Source: SAR92 clade bacterium H921 | GTDB taxonomy: Bacteria > Pseudomonadota > Gammaproteobacteria > Pseudomonadales > Porticoccaceae | Direction of reading: 5' to 3' | DNA: 64,000 nucleotides | Assembly (NCBI GenBank): GCA_025153755.1 | Contig: JAOALD010000001.1 | Coordinates: forward strand, 744,001 to 808,000 | Shown here: positions 22,036 through 32,710 of the stretch, one piece after another | Position numbering within the stretch: the stretch's first letter is position 1 | Layout: every line of letters starts with the position of its first letter | Position numbers and translations under genes: made by a program | Notes under the pieces: generated by a model | Database searches by the model: none | The model's input: the letters and a program-made list of their open reading frames with translations, nothing else | What the model was told of the DNA's origin: nothing

Positions 22036-22070
22036 GATTTAATCCCTTGAATAGAAATTCTAGCTGACGA

Positions 22071-23798
22071 TTAATCTTTGGTAATTCTATTTAGTTCTTC
22101 AATACTTATGACTCCTTGAGCCGCCTTGAGCAATGCCGAGACTCGCAGTGTCACGAAGCCCTCGATGAGGGCTATCTCTCGAATATCCAACGAACTCCCA
22201 CCCGCCATAATGATTTTTGTAATAGCCGGAGATATTTTCAATATTTCGTAAATTCCAATCCGTCCCTTGTAACCGCTAGTGCAGTCGGCACAGCCAACAG
22301 CTTTAAAGAGAGTAATATCTTTCCTATTAATACCTATATCATCAAACCCCTGTTCGGCAAGTATGTGATCGGGGAGATCTGCGAGGGGTAGACGGCATGT
22401 CAAACAAAGTTTGCGTCCCAGGCGTTGCGCAATAATTAAACTCACAGACGTTGCCACATTAAACGCCGGCACGCCCATATTCAGCAGGCGAGTTAGAGTC
22501 TCAGGGGCGTTGTTAGTATGTAAGGTCGACAGCACTAGATGACCTGTTTGGGCTGCCTTAATAGCTATCTCGGCTGTTTCAAGGTCGCGTATCTCACCGA
22601 CCATAATAATGTCTGGGTCCTGCCGCAAAAACGCCCGCATCGCATCTGAAAATCCTAGACCCACTCGGGTATTGATTTGGGTCTGGTTAATGCCATCCAT
22701 ATTAATTTCGACTGGATCTTCGGCGGTTGAAATATTGCGTTCGGTAGTATTGAGAATACCCAGGCCTGTATATAGAGACACTGTCTTGCCGCTACCCGTT
22801 GGACCAGTCACTAAAATCATCCCTTGGGGGCAGGCTAGAGCATCTAGGTACATATTTTTTTGATTTGAGTCAAAACCCAGTGCATCTATACCTAGCTGGG
22901 CATTTGCCGCATCCAAAATACGTAGCACAATTTTTTCACCGAATTGTAGGGGCAGGGTATTGAATCTAATGTCAATCGACTGATTTGTCGGCAGTCTAAG
23001 TTGTACTCGACCGTCCTGAGGAAGTCGCCTCTCTGAGATATCCATATGTGCCATCACTTTAAGTCTTGCGGCAATACGTCGAGCCAGATTTATCGGAGGT
23101 CGAGCCATCTCTCGCAAAATACCGTCAATACGAAAGCGCACGCGATAGTTTTTTTCGTAGGGTTCGAAGTGAATATCAGAAGCACTCAGTGTAATAGCAT
23201 CGATTAGCAACTTGTTGATAAAGCGTACGATGGGAGCCTTATCGTCGGTGCTATTATGTGTACTTTGCAGATGCTGATCATCAGGGGCATCGTTAGCCGA
23301 ATGGCTTAGATATTCATCAGTGGTATGCGATACCTCGTTTATATTTGCCTGGCGACTAATTTTGAGTAACTCATTTAGAGTCTCAATAATGCTCGAATAC
23401 ATCGCTAATACTGGCTCGACACTGATACCAGTCTGAAACTGAATATCATTTAAGGCTCTAGCATCCATAGGATCTGCAATAGCTAAAAACAATCGATTAC
23501 CACGTTTTATTAGCGGTATAACCTGATGCTTTAGGAGTAGTTTGTGGTCGATTAGACTCTTGGGAATACTGTTTAAATTATGCTGATCAATAGCATAAAT
23601 AGGTATTCCAAATTCCTTAGCGGCAGCAGTTGCAATATCTTTTTCTGCGATCATCTTACTTTTACACAGATATTGAATAAGAGAGATGTGCTCTACTTTG
23701 GCCGATTTGATAGCTGCCTCGAGATAGTGGGGTGCAATCAAACCATCATCTATCAGCCGTCTGGGTAAACCATGCCATACGATTGGCATCATATTCAT
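22071..23798 (-). CDS. pilB: Type IV pilus extension ATPase PilB
   Basis: PilB is the cytoplasmic hexameric ATPase that powers pilus extension. An N-terminal MshEN-type domain (about residues 1-150) precedes the secretion-ATPase core. Walker A is VTGPTGSGKTVSLYTG near residue 330, the Asp and Walker B boxes include DPDIIMVGEIRDLETAEI, and two cysteine pairs (CLTC and CADC) near residue 480 form the zinc site. Length 575 is normal. No pilT is present in the window, so the retraction motor must be elsewhere. Confidence 0.96.
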   Translation of the reverse strand: MNMMPIVWHGLPRRLIDDGLIAPHYLEAAIKSAKVEHISLIQYLCKSKMIAEKDIATAAAKEFGIPIYAIDQHNLNSIPKSLIDHKLLLKHQVIPLIKRGNRLFLAIADPMDARALNDIQFQTGISVEPVLAMYSSIIETLNELLKISRQANINEVSHTTDEYLSHSANDAPDDQHLQSTHNSTDDKAPIVRFINKLLIDAITLSASDIHFEPYEKNYRVRFRIDGILREMARPPINLARRIAARLKVMAHMDISERRLPQDGRVQLRLPTNQSIDIRFNTLPLQFGEKIVLRILDAANAQLGIDALGFDSNQKNMYLDALACPQGMILVTGPTGSGKTVSLYTGLGILNTTERNISTAEDPVEINMDGINQTQINTRVGLGFSDAMRAFLRQDPDIIMVGEIRDLETAEIAIKAAQTGHLVLSTLHTNNAPETLTRLLNMGVPAFNVATSVSLIIAQRLGRKLCLTCRLPLADLPDHILAEQGFDDIGINRKDITLFKAVGCADCTSGYKGRIGIYEILKISPAITKIIMAGGSSLDIREIALIEGFVTLRVSALLKAAQGVISIEELNRITKD

Positions 23799-24184
23799 AT
23801 TAGGTAATCTCCCGGCCTAACCAAATTGTTTAGTTATTCTATGTGGGGTATTAAATATATGGAGTGAGGGGCTACACAGTTTGAAACAGTAAATGGGATA
23901 ACGTTAACGTTTATGTAAAAAGTAGTGAGTATTGTTTAAGTGTTGTATCGATAAATCAACTAGGATTCGCAGATAAGGGTTTATTGTTATCCGCTAAGTA
24001 TTCTGTTTAAAAAATATAACTCGGTTTGAAAGGAATCAGCGAATCCGCCTAGTTAGCCAGTAACATTTTTCATCATTTTGCTATGCAATATGAACATAGA
24101 ATTCAAACATAAAAATAATGTTGGCAGGTCATGGTTGGAGTCGCTGCAGTAAATACAAAACTCTATTTTCTTGGAGATTTAAAT
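23799..24184. promoter_or_regulatory. pilB-pilA divergent intergenic region with long inverted repeat
   Basis: These 386 AT-rich bases separate the divergent pilB and pilA and must hold both promoters. A perfect 12-base palindrome lies at 23900-23911. Two complementary arms, 23958-23970 and 24039-24054, pair over 13 positions with a two-base bulge and are about 68 bases apart, which could be a regulator site pair or a 5' leader structure. I found no sigma-54 element in the GG-N10-GC arrangement, although pilA is RpoN-dependent in Pseudomonas. Confidence 0.4.
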
Positions 24185-24607
24185 ATGAAAAATCAATCAG
24201 GTTTTACTCTAATCGAATTAATGATCGTTGTAGCTATCATTGGTATCTTGGCGTCTGTTGCACTACCTGTTTATCAAAACTATACAACAAAGGCGCGATT
24301 CTCAGAGGTTATCAGTATTGCTGAGTCAGTCAAATTAACTCAGAGTGAGTGCCTTCAAAGCAATGCAGGTGTCCTTGTATCCTGCGATACCTATGGCAAG
24401 TTAGGTATCGAGGCACCCAGAGCAACAGAGAACCTATTGGGAGTTACAATAACGGCTGAGACGGCAGTTATTACATCCACCGCAGAGACAGCTGCCGGAG
24501 GATTCACCTATATCCTTACTCCGCCGGAACCATCGGCAACTGCCAGTACCTATGTGTATGCTAAATCCGGTACATGCATATCCGCGGGCATTACTAACCT
24601 CTGTTGA
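24185..24607 (+). CDS. pilA: Type IV major pilin PilA
   Basis: This is the structural pilin subunit. The six-residue leader MKNQSG is followed by [20 protein letters not shown], the conserved N-terminal helix with Glu5, so PilD cleaves after the Gly. The mature protein is about 134 residues, short for the family. Two cysteine pairs are visible; the last pair (C at the third and last positions of the [11 protein letters not shown] end) would close a small C-terminal D-loop. The frame extends upstream to an ATG at 24131, but only the ATG at 24185 puts the leader at the N-terminus and it has TTGGAG upstream. Confidence 0.95.
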   Translation: MKNQSGFTLIELMIVVAIIGILASVALPVYQNYTTKARFSEVISIAESVKLTQSECLQSNAGVLVSCDTYGKLGIEAPRATENLLGVTITAETAVITSTAETAAGGFTYILTPPEPSATASTYVYAKSGTCISAGITNLC

Positions 24608-24627
24608 CTCAGGTGGTTGATGGTAGG

Positions 24628-24660
24628 GGAGCTCTCAGAACTAGAGCTCTGTCCGTTTTA
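24628..24660 (+). terminator. Terminator between pilA and nadC
   Basis: Arms AGAGCTC (24643-24649) and GAGCTCT (24629-24635) pair around a seven-base loop and are followed by a short T-rich run, GTCCGTTTTA. The site lies between convergent pilA and nadC and may serve both. Confidence 0.55.
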
Positions 24661-24672
24661 TGATAGTGCAAC

Positions 24673-25524
24673 TTAGTTGATCAGACGCATGGACAAGTCT
24701 ACTGCCCGAATATGTTTGGTTAAGCTTCCCGAAGAGATAAAATTAACTGCTGAGCTAATATATTGCTGAACAGTTTCCTCGGTAATATTTCCAGATACCT
24801 CAATCTTAGTTTCACCAAAATCAACTTCCGCTAATTGTGCAATATCGTCAGGTGAAAAATTATCCAGCATTACTATGTCTGCTTTGGCTGCTAGCGCTTG
24901 ATATAGTTCATCTAAACTTTCAACTTCTACTTCGATGGTCTTATCCGAAGCTATATGTCGTGCTTGTGCAACGGCTTGGCCTATACCACCACAGGCAGCT
25001 ATATGATTTTCCTTAATTAAAAATGCATCGTGCAAGCCGAGACGATGATTGTCGCAGCCACCTACACTTACCGCATATTTCTGTGCGAGCCTCAGACCGG
25101 GAATCGTCTTGCGTGTATCTAGGATACGCACATCTGAATTGATCGCTAGAGCGGCATACTGTCTGGCTAATGTCGCAGTAGCTGACAGAGTTTGCAGAAA
25201 ATTAAGAGCGCTACGTTCCCCTGTGAGTAAAACTCTAGCGTTGCCGTTTAGACTAAATAGCCGCTGATTGGGGCTGACTTCGTCACCTTCTTCTATATGC
25301 CATTCGATACTGGTATTAGGGTCTAGTTGGCGAAAAACCTCGTCAACCCATGGTCTGCCGCAGATAACTGCTTTTTCACGGCATATGACCAGCCCCTGAG
25401 CATTTTTGTCTGCCGGTATTAACATGGCGGTAATATCACCTTGACCAATGTCTTCTTGCAGGGCGCGCGCGACACATTGGGCTATATCGGCAGCGGTTTC
25501 ATGGGGCAAGGTGTTGTTGGCCAT
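24673..25524 (-). CDS. nadC: Nicotinate-nucleotide pyrophosphorylase NadC
   Basis: NadC makes nicotinate mononucleotide from quinolinate and PRPP in de novo NAD synthesis. Recognisable segments are [10 protein letters not shown] near the N-terminus, the [19 protein letters not shown] motif near residue 135, [12 protein letters not shown], the catalytic-core VEVESLDE and the C-terminal [16 protein letters not shown]. Length 283 is usual. A possible -10 element (TATACT, minus strand 25559-25564) lies about 35 bases upstream. It is next to the ampD-ampE locus as in Pseudomonas. Confidence 0.96.
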   Translation of the reverse strand: MANNTLPHETAADIAQCVARALQEDIGQGDITAMLIPADKNAQGLVICREKAVICGRPWVDEVFRQLDPNTSIEWHIEEGDEVSPNQRLFSLNGNARVLLTGERSALNFLQTLSATATLARQYAALAINSDVRILDTRKTIPGLRLAQKYAVSVGGCDNHRLGLHDAFLIKENHIAACGGIGQAVAQARHIASDKTIEVEVESLDELYQALAAKADIVMLDNFSPDDIAQLAEVDFGETKIEVSGNITEETVQQYISSAVNFISSGSLTKHIRAVDLSMRLIN

Positions 25525-26005
25525 AGGATTCTTTGCTCAGTAACTATTATTGCCGCAGAGTATAGCGCAATATTAGGTTTCGATTTGACAGGACATTAAT
25601 TTGACCATCACTGGAGATCTACCATCTATGCAATGTAGTGTCGCCCCAGTGAGAGTATAGTTGATCAAAGGCTCGGCAGATGTGCTTCCATGGAGTAATA
25701 GATAGGTAAAAAAACCGGTAATTGGCCTGTTGCGGCAGTCCTATTGACTGAGTTTTAGGGTTGGTTTAGCGCTGTTTATCTTGCCTATTGGCGCTCGGTA
25801 TAAAGCACTTGAGCCTGCTTACAGGACTTAATATTAGCCTGTAGACTTCTCAATGCGGTGAATTATGATCTCATCAGGGAACCTACAAAAGGGTTGCTGG
25901 ATCGAATTATGTGATGATATAAAGACTAGGACAGACATTAGGTTAGCAGTCATTATTGGGTCGTCTACTAATGGCTTGTCGTTAGCCGCTTACATTGGAC
26001 ACCAA
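25525..26005. other. nadC-ampD intergenic region
   Basis: About 480 bases contain no gene I can support. An inverted repeat TCACTGG (25608-25614) and CCAGTGA (25646-25652) is present with a 31-base spacer. From 25865 the frame of ampD is open for 47 codons upstream of the chosen start, but the peptide has no AmpD character. This region must hold the divergent promoters for nadC and ampD. Confidence 0.4.
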
Positions 26006-26548
26006 ATGAATATTATTCAGGGATGGTTGAGCGTAGGTACTAGGCTCGAATCTCCCAATACAGACAATCGACCTAGCAGCGCTGATATAAGCCTGCTGGT
26101 CATTCACAATATTAGTTTACCGCCGGATCAGTTTGGCGGTCCCTATATCGGGCAGCTGTTTTCCAACTGTTTGAATGGATCTGAGCATCCTTACTTTGCC
26201 GATATTTGTCACCTAGAGGTTTCATCTCATCTACTAATTGACCGAGATGGAGAGATTACCCAGTTTGTACCCTTCGATAAAAGAGCCTGGCACGCAGGTG
26301 TTTCTGAGTTTGAGGGGCACAAAAACTGTAATGATTTTTCGATTGGTATTGAGCTGGAGGGTAGTGACAATATTGCCTACACCAATATCCAGTACTCAGT
26401 ATTGGCCAAAGTCACTACTCTGATACTTGCAGATTATCCAGCGATCACTCGAGAGCGTATTGTCGGTCATAGCGATATAGCTCCGGGCCGTAAAACCGAT
26501 CCAGGCCCCGCCTTTGACTGGCTGCGCTATAAAAAGGAGTTATCGTGA
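26006..26548 (+). CDS. ampD: 1,6-anhydro-N-acetylmuramyl-L-alanine amidase AmpD
   Basis: AmpD is a cytoplasmic zinc amidase that strips the peptide from anhydro-muropeptides during wall recycling and so keeps the AmpR inducer low. The amidase_2 fold is seen in LLVIHNISLPP (first zinc His), HLLIDRDGEITQFVP, RAWHAGVSEFEG, the SIGIELEG catalytic Glu segment and VGHSDIAPGRKTDPGPAFDW (second His and Asp). I chose ATG 26006 because family members begin with a short GW-containing segment before the RP motif. This gives 180 residues, while the open frame from 25865 would add 47 unrelated residues. It overlaps ampE by four bases. Confidence 0.93.
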   Translation: MNIIQGWLSVGTRLESPNTDNRPSSADISLLVIHNISLPPDQFGGPYIGQLFSNCLNGSEHPYFADICHLEVSSHLLIDRDGEITQFVPFDKRAWHAGVSEFEGHKNCNDFSIGIELEGSDNIAYTNIQYSVLAKVTTLILADYPAITRERIVGHSDIAPGRKTDPGPAFDWLRYKKELS

Positions 26549-27426
26549 ATTTTTTAACCATACTGTTAGCTATTACCATTCTTGAGGCATACGGGCAGTT
26601 AGGCTTTATCCAGCGAGATGGGTGGGTGGCAGAGTGGCATCAGAGGCTTACCAAACTAAGTTTTTTATCTGCTTACTCTAGCCTAAGACTCGCTTTTTTT
26701 ATTCTTATTCCCGCCGTTGTTGTCCATGTTTTGGCCTCAGCATTATCGCAAAATCAGTTCGGATTTTTTGTTTTTGTCTTGGAGCTAGTGGTCCTACTCT
26801 ACGCCCTGGGGCGTGGCAATTTGGACACTCAGATAGCTTTGTTAAACTCGGATTTGGAACAAGATGCGCTACAAAAAGCTTTTAATGATGCCTCTTTAGT
26901 AAATACAACCAATCGTGAGGGTGACGCCACCAGTAGTGAAGACCCCCGCAACAAAGCTTTTGCAGCCTTGCCCTACCGTGCTTTTGAGCGTAGTTTTGCA
27001 GTGATTTTCTGGTTCTTTTTTTTCGGTGCGCCTGCAGCACTTGTTTATCGATTACTGGCACTTCATGGAGACCTTGACCTGCAAGACCGCCAAAACGTGG
27101 CTTTAGGGTCAGATAAGCAAATTTCGGCTACTAGATTACTATGGTTATTAGAATGGATCCCAGCACGGCTACTGGGTTTTACCCTGGGTCTGGTAGGGAG
27201 TTTTTCTCACAGTATGGCGCACCTTTGGGAATTAATCTTCTCTGGTCAAACCGCGACCGCAGAGCTATTGCGGCGCTGTGTCCATGGCGCCTTAGGTGAC
27301 ATCAATAGCAATGAACCTAAAAGTGTCGCCGTCACTAAGGCCGCTATTGACGCTATCACCTCGCTCTTTCGCCGCGCCATGACAGCCTGGCTAGTGGGTA
27401 TCGCGATACTGGTTATTCTTACCTAG
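26545..27426 (+). CDS. ampE: Inner-membrane protein AmpE
   Basis: AmpE is an inner-membrane protein of the CobD/CbiB-like AmpE family, genetically tied to AmpD but with no settled biochemical role. The 293-residue product starts with GTG inside the ampD end. It has hydrophobic segments near residues 1-12, 45-90, 155-175 and at the C-terminus, and an acidic cytoplasmic stretch with the NKAFAALPYRAFERSFAV motif typical of the family. Its 3' end overlaps the convergent ampG by four bases. Confidence 0.88.
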   Translation: MNFLTILLAITILEAYGQLGFIQRDGWVAEWHQRLTKLSFLSAYSSLRLAFFILIPAVVVHVLASALSQNQFGFFVFVLELVVLLYALGRGNLDTQIALLNSDLEQDALQKAFNDASLVNTTNREGDATSSEDPRNKAFAALPYRAFERSFAVIFWFFFFGAPAALVYRLLALHGDLDLQDRQNVALGSDKQISATRLLWLLEWIPARLLGFTLGLVGSFSHSMAHLWELIFSGQTATAELLRRCVHGALGDINSNEPKSVAVTKAAIDAITSLFRRAMTAWLVGIAILVILT

Positions 27427-28682
27427 CTGGATACCTCTTTTTCTTCGTTCCAAGGCGCCACTTTGAGCAGTAAAAGCATGCCGGGAATCGCCAATAGAGT
27501 GCATAGATAAAAGAAATTCTCCCAACCTACGCCCTCAACAATAATGCCGGTTGCAGAACTGGCCACCGTGCGCGGAACCGCGGTTAATGCGGTAAATAAA
27601 GCAAACTGCGTGGCCGCAAACGCAGGGTGAGTAGAGCGGGCAATAAAAGCCACAAAAGCCGCCGTGCCCAAGCCAACTCCGAGATACTCAAAGCCTATGA
27701 CCAGGGCTAATAAGCCAATGCCCTCGCCCACTCGAGCTAGTACGGCAAAACCTAGTATAGAGACGATCTGAACTAGCCCAAACAACCATAGGGCTCGGTT
27801 AATGCCAATTTTTAGCATTAGAATACCACCCAAAATGCCGCCAATGATCATTGGCCACAGGGCCGCATGCTTGGCCACTAAGCCAATTTCAGTTTTAGTA
27901 AAACCCATGTCCAAATAGAATGGCGTAGCCAGTGCAGTGGCCATGCTGTCACCCAGTTTATACATAAGCATAAAGGTCAGTATTAGGGCGGCCTGCTGAA
28001 CTCCTTGGCGGGAGAAAAATTCCTTAAAAGGCTCCACGACTGCTGACTTTAGATTTGTCGGATGGCGCTCAGGTTGAGGGGGCTCGGTGATACTGAGAGT
28101 GAGCCCAATACCAGCGACCATGAAGACGGCAGTAATCATGAAAACTGATTGCCAAGGCAAGCTATCGGCGAGCACTAGGGATAGCGAGCCTGGCACCAGT
28201 CCGGCAACACGATAGGCATTCACGTGAATTGAGTTACCCAGGCCCAGCTCTGCATCGGGCAGAATTTGGCGGCGGTAGGCGTCCAATACAATATCTTGAG
28301 TGGCACTGAGAAAAGCAATTAACAGGCATAGCCAGGCGATAGGCCATAGCTGCGTTGTCGGGTTAAAGAATCCTAGCCCGGCAATGGCCACCAGTAGGGC
28401 AGTCTGAGTGGTCAGCATCCAACTGCGGCGCAGACCAGGCCTAAAGCTAAACAGTCTGATTTGAAAGCGGTCGAGTAGCGGTGACCAGAGAAATTTCCAA
28501 GTGTAGGGCAGGCCGATAAGCGCGAAAAACCCAATCTCTTTTAGTCCAACACCCTCTGTACGCAGCCACGCAGGCACTAGTGAGATTAATAAATATAGCG
28601 GCATACCAGAAGCAAATCCGGTAAAGATACAGATCAGCATGCGGCGATTTAGCAGTGCTTCTTTGATACTTGTAGAGCTCAT
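27423..28682 (-). CDS. ampG: Muropeptide permease AmpG (MFS)
   Basis: AmpG imports GlcNAc-anhydroMurNAc-peptides from periplasm to cytoplasm for recycling. The 419-residue protein has about twelve membrane segments. Its N-terminus is AmpG-like: FASGMPLYLLISLVPAWLR, then GLPYTWKFLWSPLLDRF in the first loop and TQDIVLDAYRRQIL near residue 130. Its position against ampD-ampE puts importer and amidase of the same pathway together, which is unusual because ampG is normally elsewhere on the chromosome. It follows atl on the minus strand. Confidence 0.9.
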   Translation of the reverse strand: MSSTSIKEALLNRRMLICIFTGFASGMPLYLLISLVPAWLRTEGVGLKEIGFFALIGLPYTWKFLWSPLLDRFQIRLFSFRPGLRRSWMLTTQTALLVAIAGLGFFNPTTQLWPIAWLCLLIAFLSATQDIVLDAYRRQILPDAELGLGNSIHVNAYRVAGLVPGSLSLVLADSLPWQSVFMITAVFMVAGIGLTLSITEPPQPERHPTNLKSAVVEPFKEFFSRQGVQQAALILTFMLMYKLGDSMATALATPFYLDMGFTKTEIGLVAKHAALWPMIIGGILGGILMLKIGINRALWLFGLVQIVSILGFAVLARVGEGIGLLALVIGFEYLGVGLGTAAFVAFIARSTHPAFAATQFALFTALTAVPRTVASSATGIIVEGVGWENFFYLCTLLAIPGMLLLLKVAPWNEEKEVSS

Positions 28683-28710
28683 CTTTTGTCCTTGCTTGGT
28701 ATCATTGGCC

Positions 28711-29022
28711 CTATGGTTGCCACCTAAACTCTTTTAGATCGATACGACCATTGGTCACTACCACATCTTCCTCTTGCAAACGCTCCTTTTGCCGATCAAA
28801 GCCGAGACTCTCCCTTGGCATACTGATCTTGCCAGTGGCATTGATCACTCGATGCCAAGGCAGCCGCGTATCGCCGGGGAGTTTACTCACAGTTCGGCCG
28901 ACTAACCGCGCTGCTCGCGGCATTCCCGCTAGGTCGGCAACCTGCCCATAGGTCACCACAGCACCTCGGGGAATAGACGCTATCACAGCATAAATCCGCT
29001 GCTCTTGTTCTATCTCATTCAT
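28711..29022 (-). CDS. Alkyltransferase-like protein (Atl/YbaZ)
   Basis: This is a 103-residue homologue of the C-terminal DNA-binding domain of O6-alkylguanine-DNA alkyltransferase. The recognition helix YGQVADLAGMPRAARLVGR is intact, but the active-site PCHR motif reads PWHRV, with Trp in place of the acceptor Cys. Known ATL proteins of this kind bind and flip O6-alkylguanine without transferring the alkyl group and hand the lesion to nucleotide excision repair. It lies 28 bases upstream of ampG on the same strand. Confidence 0.92.
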   Translation of the reverse strand: MNEIEQEQRIYAVIASIPRGAVVTYGQVADLAGMPRAARLVGRTVSKLPGDTRLPWHRVINATGKISMPRESLGFDRQKERLQEEDVVVTNGRIDLKEFRWQP

Positions 29023-29107
29023 TACACAAGCCTACGCTATTCCGCAAGATGTTGAAATAGTGGAAACTACCCCCATTAAAAGAGACTAGGTAAGTGAGGT
29101 ATCAGCG

Positions 29108-29569
29108 ATGCGTATTATATTTTTACTGTTTTTGGTTATGCCTGTACTCGAGATGTGGCTTTTGATCAACGTCGGCAGCCAAATAGGGGCTATGGCTACT
29201 ATAGGGTTGGTGCTACTGACGGCTGTGGTCGGTGCTGGTCTGCTTAGAGTACAGGGCTTCGCTACCATATGGCGCGGTCAGCGCAAGCTGCAAGAAGGAC
29301 AATTACCAGCGCAAGAAATAGTCGAGGGTATCGTTTTAGCGGTATCTGGCGCTCTGTTGCTTACTCCGGGATTTTTCACCGATGCAATTGGTTTTGCAGG
29401 CCTTATTTCGCCGGTTCGAGCACTTTTTGTGCGCACAGCGCTCAGTAAAATGGTGGTTGCGCCTTTTGGGGCTCAGGCCACAAATTTTGATTTTAAACAA
29501 ACGGTTAAAAACGCCGATGTGATTGAGGGTGAAGCCTGGGATGATAAAAATGATCGAGACTCAAAATAA
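29108..29569 (+). CDS. fxsA: FxsA family membrane protein
   Basis: FxsA is a small inner-membrane protein; in E. coli, extra copies relieve F-plasmid exclusion of phage T7. The 153-residue product has two or three hydrophobic segments in the first 100 residues and the family motifs PVLEMWLLINVG near residue 12 and LLLTPGFFTDAIGF near residue 77. The C-terminal 50 residues are charged and probably cytoplasmic. As in E. coli, it precedes groES-groEL. Confidence 0.92.
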   Translation: MRIIFLLFLVMPVLEMWLLINVGSQIGAMATIGLVLLTAVVGAGLLRVQGFATIWRGQRKLQEGQLPAQEIVEGIVLAVSGALLLTPGFFTDAIGFAGLISPVRALFVRTALSKMVVAPFGAQATNFDFKQTVKNADVIEGEAWDDKNDRDSK

Positions 29570-29592
29570 ACGCGGTATTTTTATTACTAGCC

Positions 29593-29621
29593 CTTGAAAA
29601 GCTATCTAGTAGCCACAATAT
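29593..29621 (+). promoter_or_regulatory. Sigma-32 (RpoH) type heat-shock promoter for groESL
   Basis: A perfect -35 CTTGAAA (29593-29599) is followed after 13 bases by CCACAATAT (29613-29621), close to the sigma-32 -10 consensus CCCCATNT. It lies about 80 bases upstream of groES, and its spacing and place are what is expected for this operon. Confidence 0.78.
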
Positions 29622-29698
29622 ACCTGAGCAATTGCGGAAATCCCTGGATCGCAAGTGACTGTTGACTATAGAAGAAATAATAACTGGAGATACATAAT

Positions 29699-29992
29699 AT
29701 GAAAGTTCGCCCACTACACGACCGAGTAATCGTTCGTCGCGAAGAAGAAGAGCAGACCACTGCTGGTGGCATCTTGCTACCTGGATCTGCCCAGGAGAAA
29801 CCAAATCAAGGTGAGGTAGTTGCAGTAGGCAGCGGCCGCATCCTAGACAACGGCGACGTTCGCCCAGTCGATGTAAAGATTGGAGACATTGTTGTGTTTG
29901 GCCAGTATGCCGGCAATGACAAAATCGACATCGATGGCGAAGAGCTAATCATCCTCAGTGAGAGTGACATTAAAGCCGTACTCGAAGCTTAA
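29699..29992 (+). CDS. groES: Co-chaperonin GroES
   Basis: GroES is the 10-kDa lid of the GroEL folding chamber. The 97-residue protein has the family N-terminus [17 protein letters not shown] and the mobile loop with [19 protein letters not shown], then [14 protein letters not shown]. It is followed by groEL after 31 bases and is preceded by a heat-shock promoter. Confidence 0.98.
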   Translation: MKVRPLHDRVIVRREEEEQTTAGGILLPGSAQEKPNQGEVVAVGSGRILDNGDVRPVDVKIGDIVVFGQYAGNDKIDIDGEELIILSESDIKAVLEA

Positions 29993-30020
29993 TTTTTGAA
30001 ATGAATTTGGAAGGAAATGA

Positions 30021-31679
<1,659 letters not shown>

Positions 31680-31702
31680 CGCTACCCTCAGCTGATAAGA
31701 AG

Positions 31703-31731
31703 CCTCGCATTTTTAATGCGGGGTTTTTTTT
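31703..31731 (+). terminator. Rho-independent terminator after groEL
   Basis: Arms CCTCGCAT (31703-31710) and ATGCGGGG (31716-31723) form an eight-pair stem with a G-U pair and a five-base loop, followed directly by eight T residues. Confidence 0.9.
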
Positions 31732-32012
31732 GCTCTGTACTTTTTGCGTTACAACGGAGCACTCTCTGGGGCAGTCAAGCAGTGTGGGTGTGTGTCGCTG
31801 GTTGTATATAAGTCAGCTGGTTGGGTCAAAATGTGAGCGAGATGGGTTTAAGTGGTCAGCAAACGGTCGATCCGGCGATTGTTTTGTTAATTAAAACTAA
31901 AAAGTCCCTTAGTTGGGCCTTGGGTTGTTGCTATTTGGCTGGCTTTGCAGAACAATTGCATGGTTAAAAATTATCGACCCGTAAGGGCACATATTCTAAA
32001 AGGAATCGTATT
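31732..32012. other. Intergenic region upstream of the PuuD-like gene
   Basis: About 280 bases after the groEL terminator hold no supported gene. The stretch is G/T-rich on the + strand in its first half. A ribosome site AAAGGAA lies nine bases before the next start. I see no convincing -35/-10 pair. Confidence 0.4.
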
Positions 32013-32651
32013 ATGACCGCTGAATTTCTAAACCTAATCTTCCGCTGGAGCCATCTGATGTTCGGCATCACTTGGATTGGTATGCTTTATTACTTTAACT
32101 TTGTGCAGGGTGGCTACTTCAAAGCTGCATCTGCTGAAGGTTTGGCTGATGCCAAAGCTAAATTAGCGCCCAGCGCACTGTGGTGGTTCCGTTGGGGTGC
32201 TATGTTCACCTTTATCACCGGCGTAATCTTGTTGGGCATGGTCCACGGAAATGGTCAGTTAAATAACTACATCATCGTGGGCGCGGCTATGGGCACATTG
32301 ATGGCTGCTAATGTGTGGATGGTGATTTGGCCAGCGCAAAAAATTGCTCTGGGTATTGTTGAGGGCGGTGATAAAGCTGCGGCTGGCGCCAAGGCGCTTT
32401 TGGCTTCACGCACTAATACTCTGTTCTCAGGCCCTATGGCCTTCGCTATGCTCGCTGGCCCGCATTATCCGGGTTATGGTTATGGCTCAGTTGTTGGTGG
32501 CACTGGCCTAACCGTGGCGCTACTCATTGTCTTGGCAATTGAAATCAATGGCCTAAAGGGTAAACAGGGTCCATTGACTACCGTTAATGGTGTTATTGGC
32601 TCGAGCGTGGTTCTCACAGCTGTAATGATTGCAGTGTTAAATAATCTCTAA
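32013..32651 (+). CDS. Urate-oxidase N-terminal domain (PuuD-like) membrane protein
   Basis: The 212-residue protein resembles the membrane domain of the PuuD-type urate hydroxylase family: it begins with a helix carrying RWSHLMFGITWIGMLYYFNFVQ, has a WWFRWGAMFTFITGVILL segment and about five or six membrane helices. The C-terminal cytochrome c domain of full PuuD proteins is absent, and no purine-degradation genes are nearby. Short stand-alone versions are common in marine proteobacteria and have no proven function, so urate oxidation should not be assumed. A terminator follows 20 bases after the stop. Confidence 0.75.
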   Translation: MTAEFLNLIFRWSHLMFGITWIGMLYYFNFVQGGYFKAASAEGLADAKAKLAPSALWWFRWGAMFTFITGVILLGMVHGNGQLNNYIIVGAAMGTLMAANVWMVIWPAQKIALGIVEGGDKAAAGAKALLASRTNTLFSGPMAFAMLAGPHYPGYGYGSVVGGTGLTVALLIVLAIEINGLKGKQGPLTTVNGVIGSSVVLTAVMIAVLNNL

Positions 32652-32670
32652 GTTTATCTGAGCTTATAGA

Positions 32671-32699
32671 AACCGGCGCTTTTTAGTGCCGGTTTTTTT
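32671..32699 (+). terminator. Rho-independent terminator
   Basis: Arms 32671-32679 and 32685-32693 pair over nine positions (AACCGGCGC with GTGCCGGTT, one G-U) and run into seven T residues, ending the PuuD-like transcript. Confidence 0.9.
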
Positions 32700-32710
32700 A
32701 TGTTCAGTTT

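Noticed and set aside
24120-24150. Possible sigma-54 promoter upstream of pilA (TTGGCAGGTCATGGTTGG)
   Set aside because: The GG is not followed by GC at ten bases and the -12 block does not fit.
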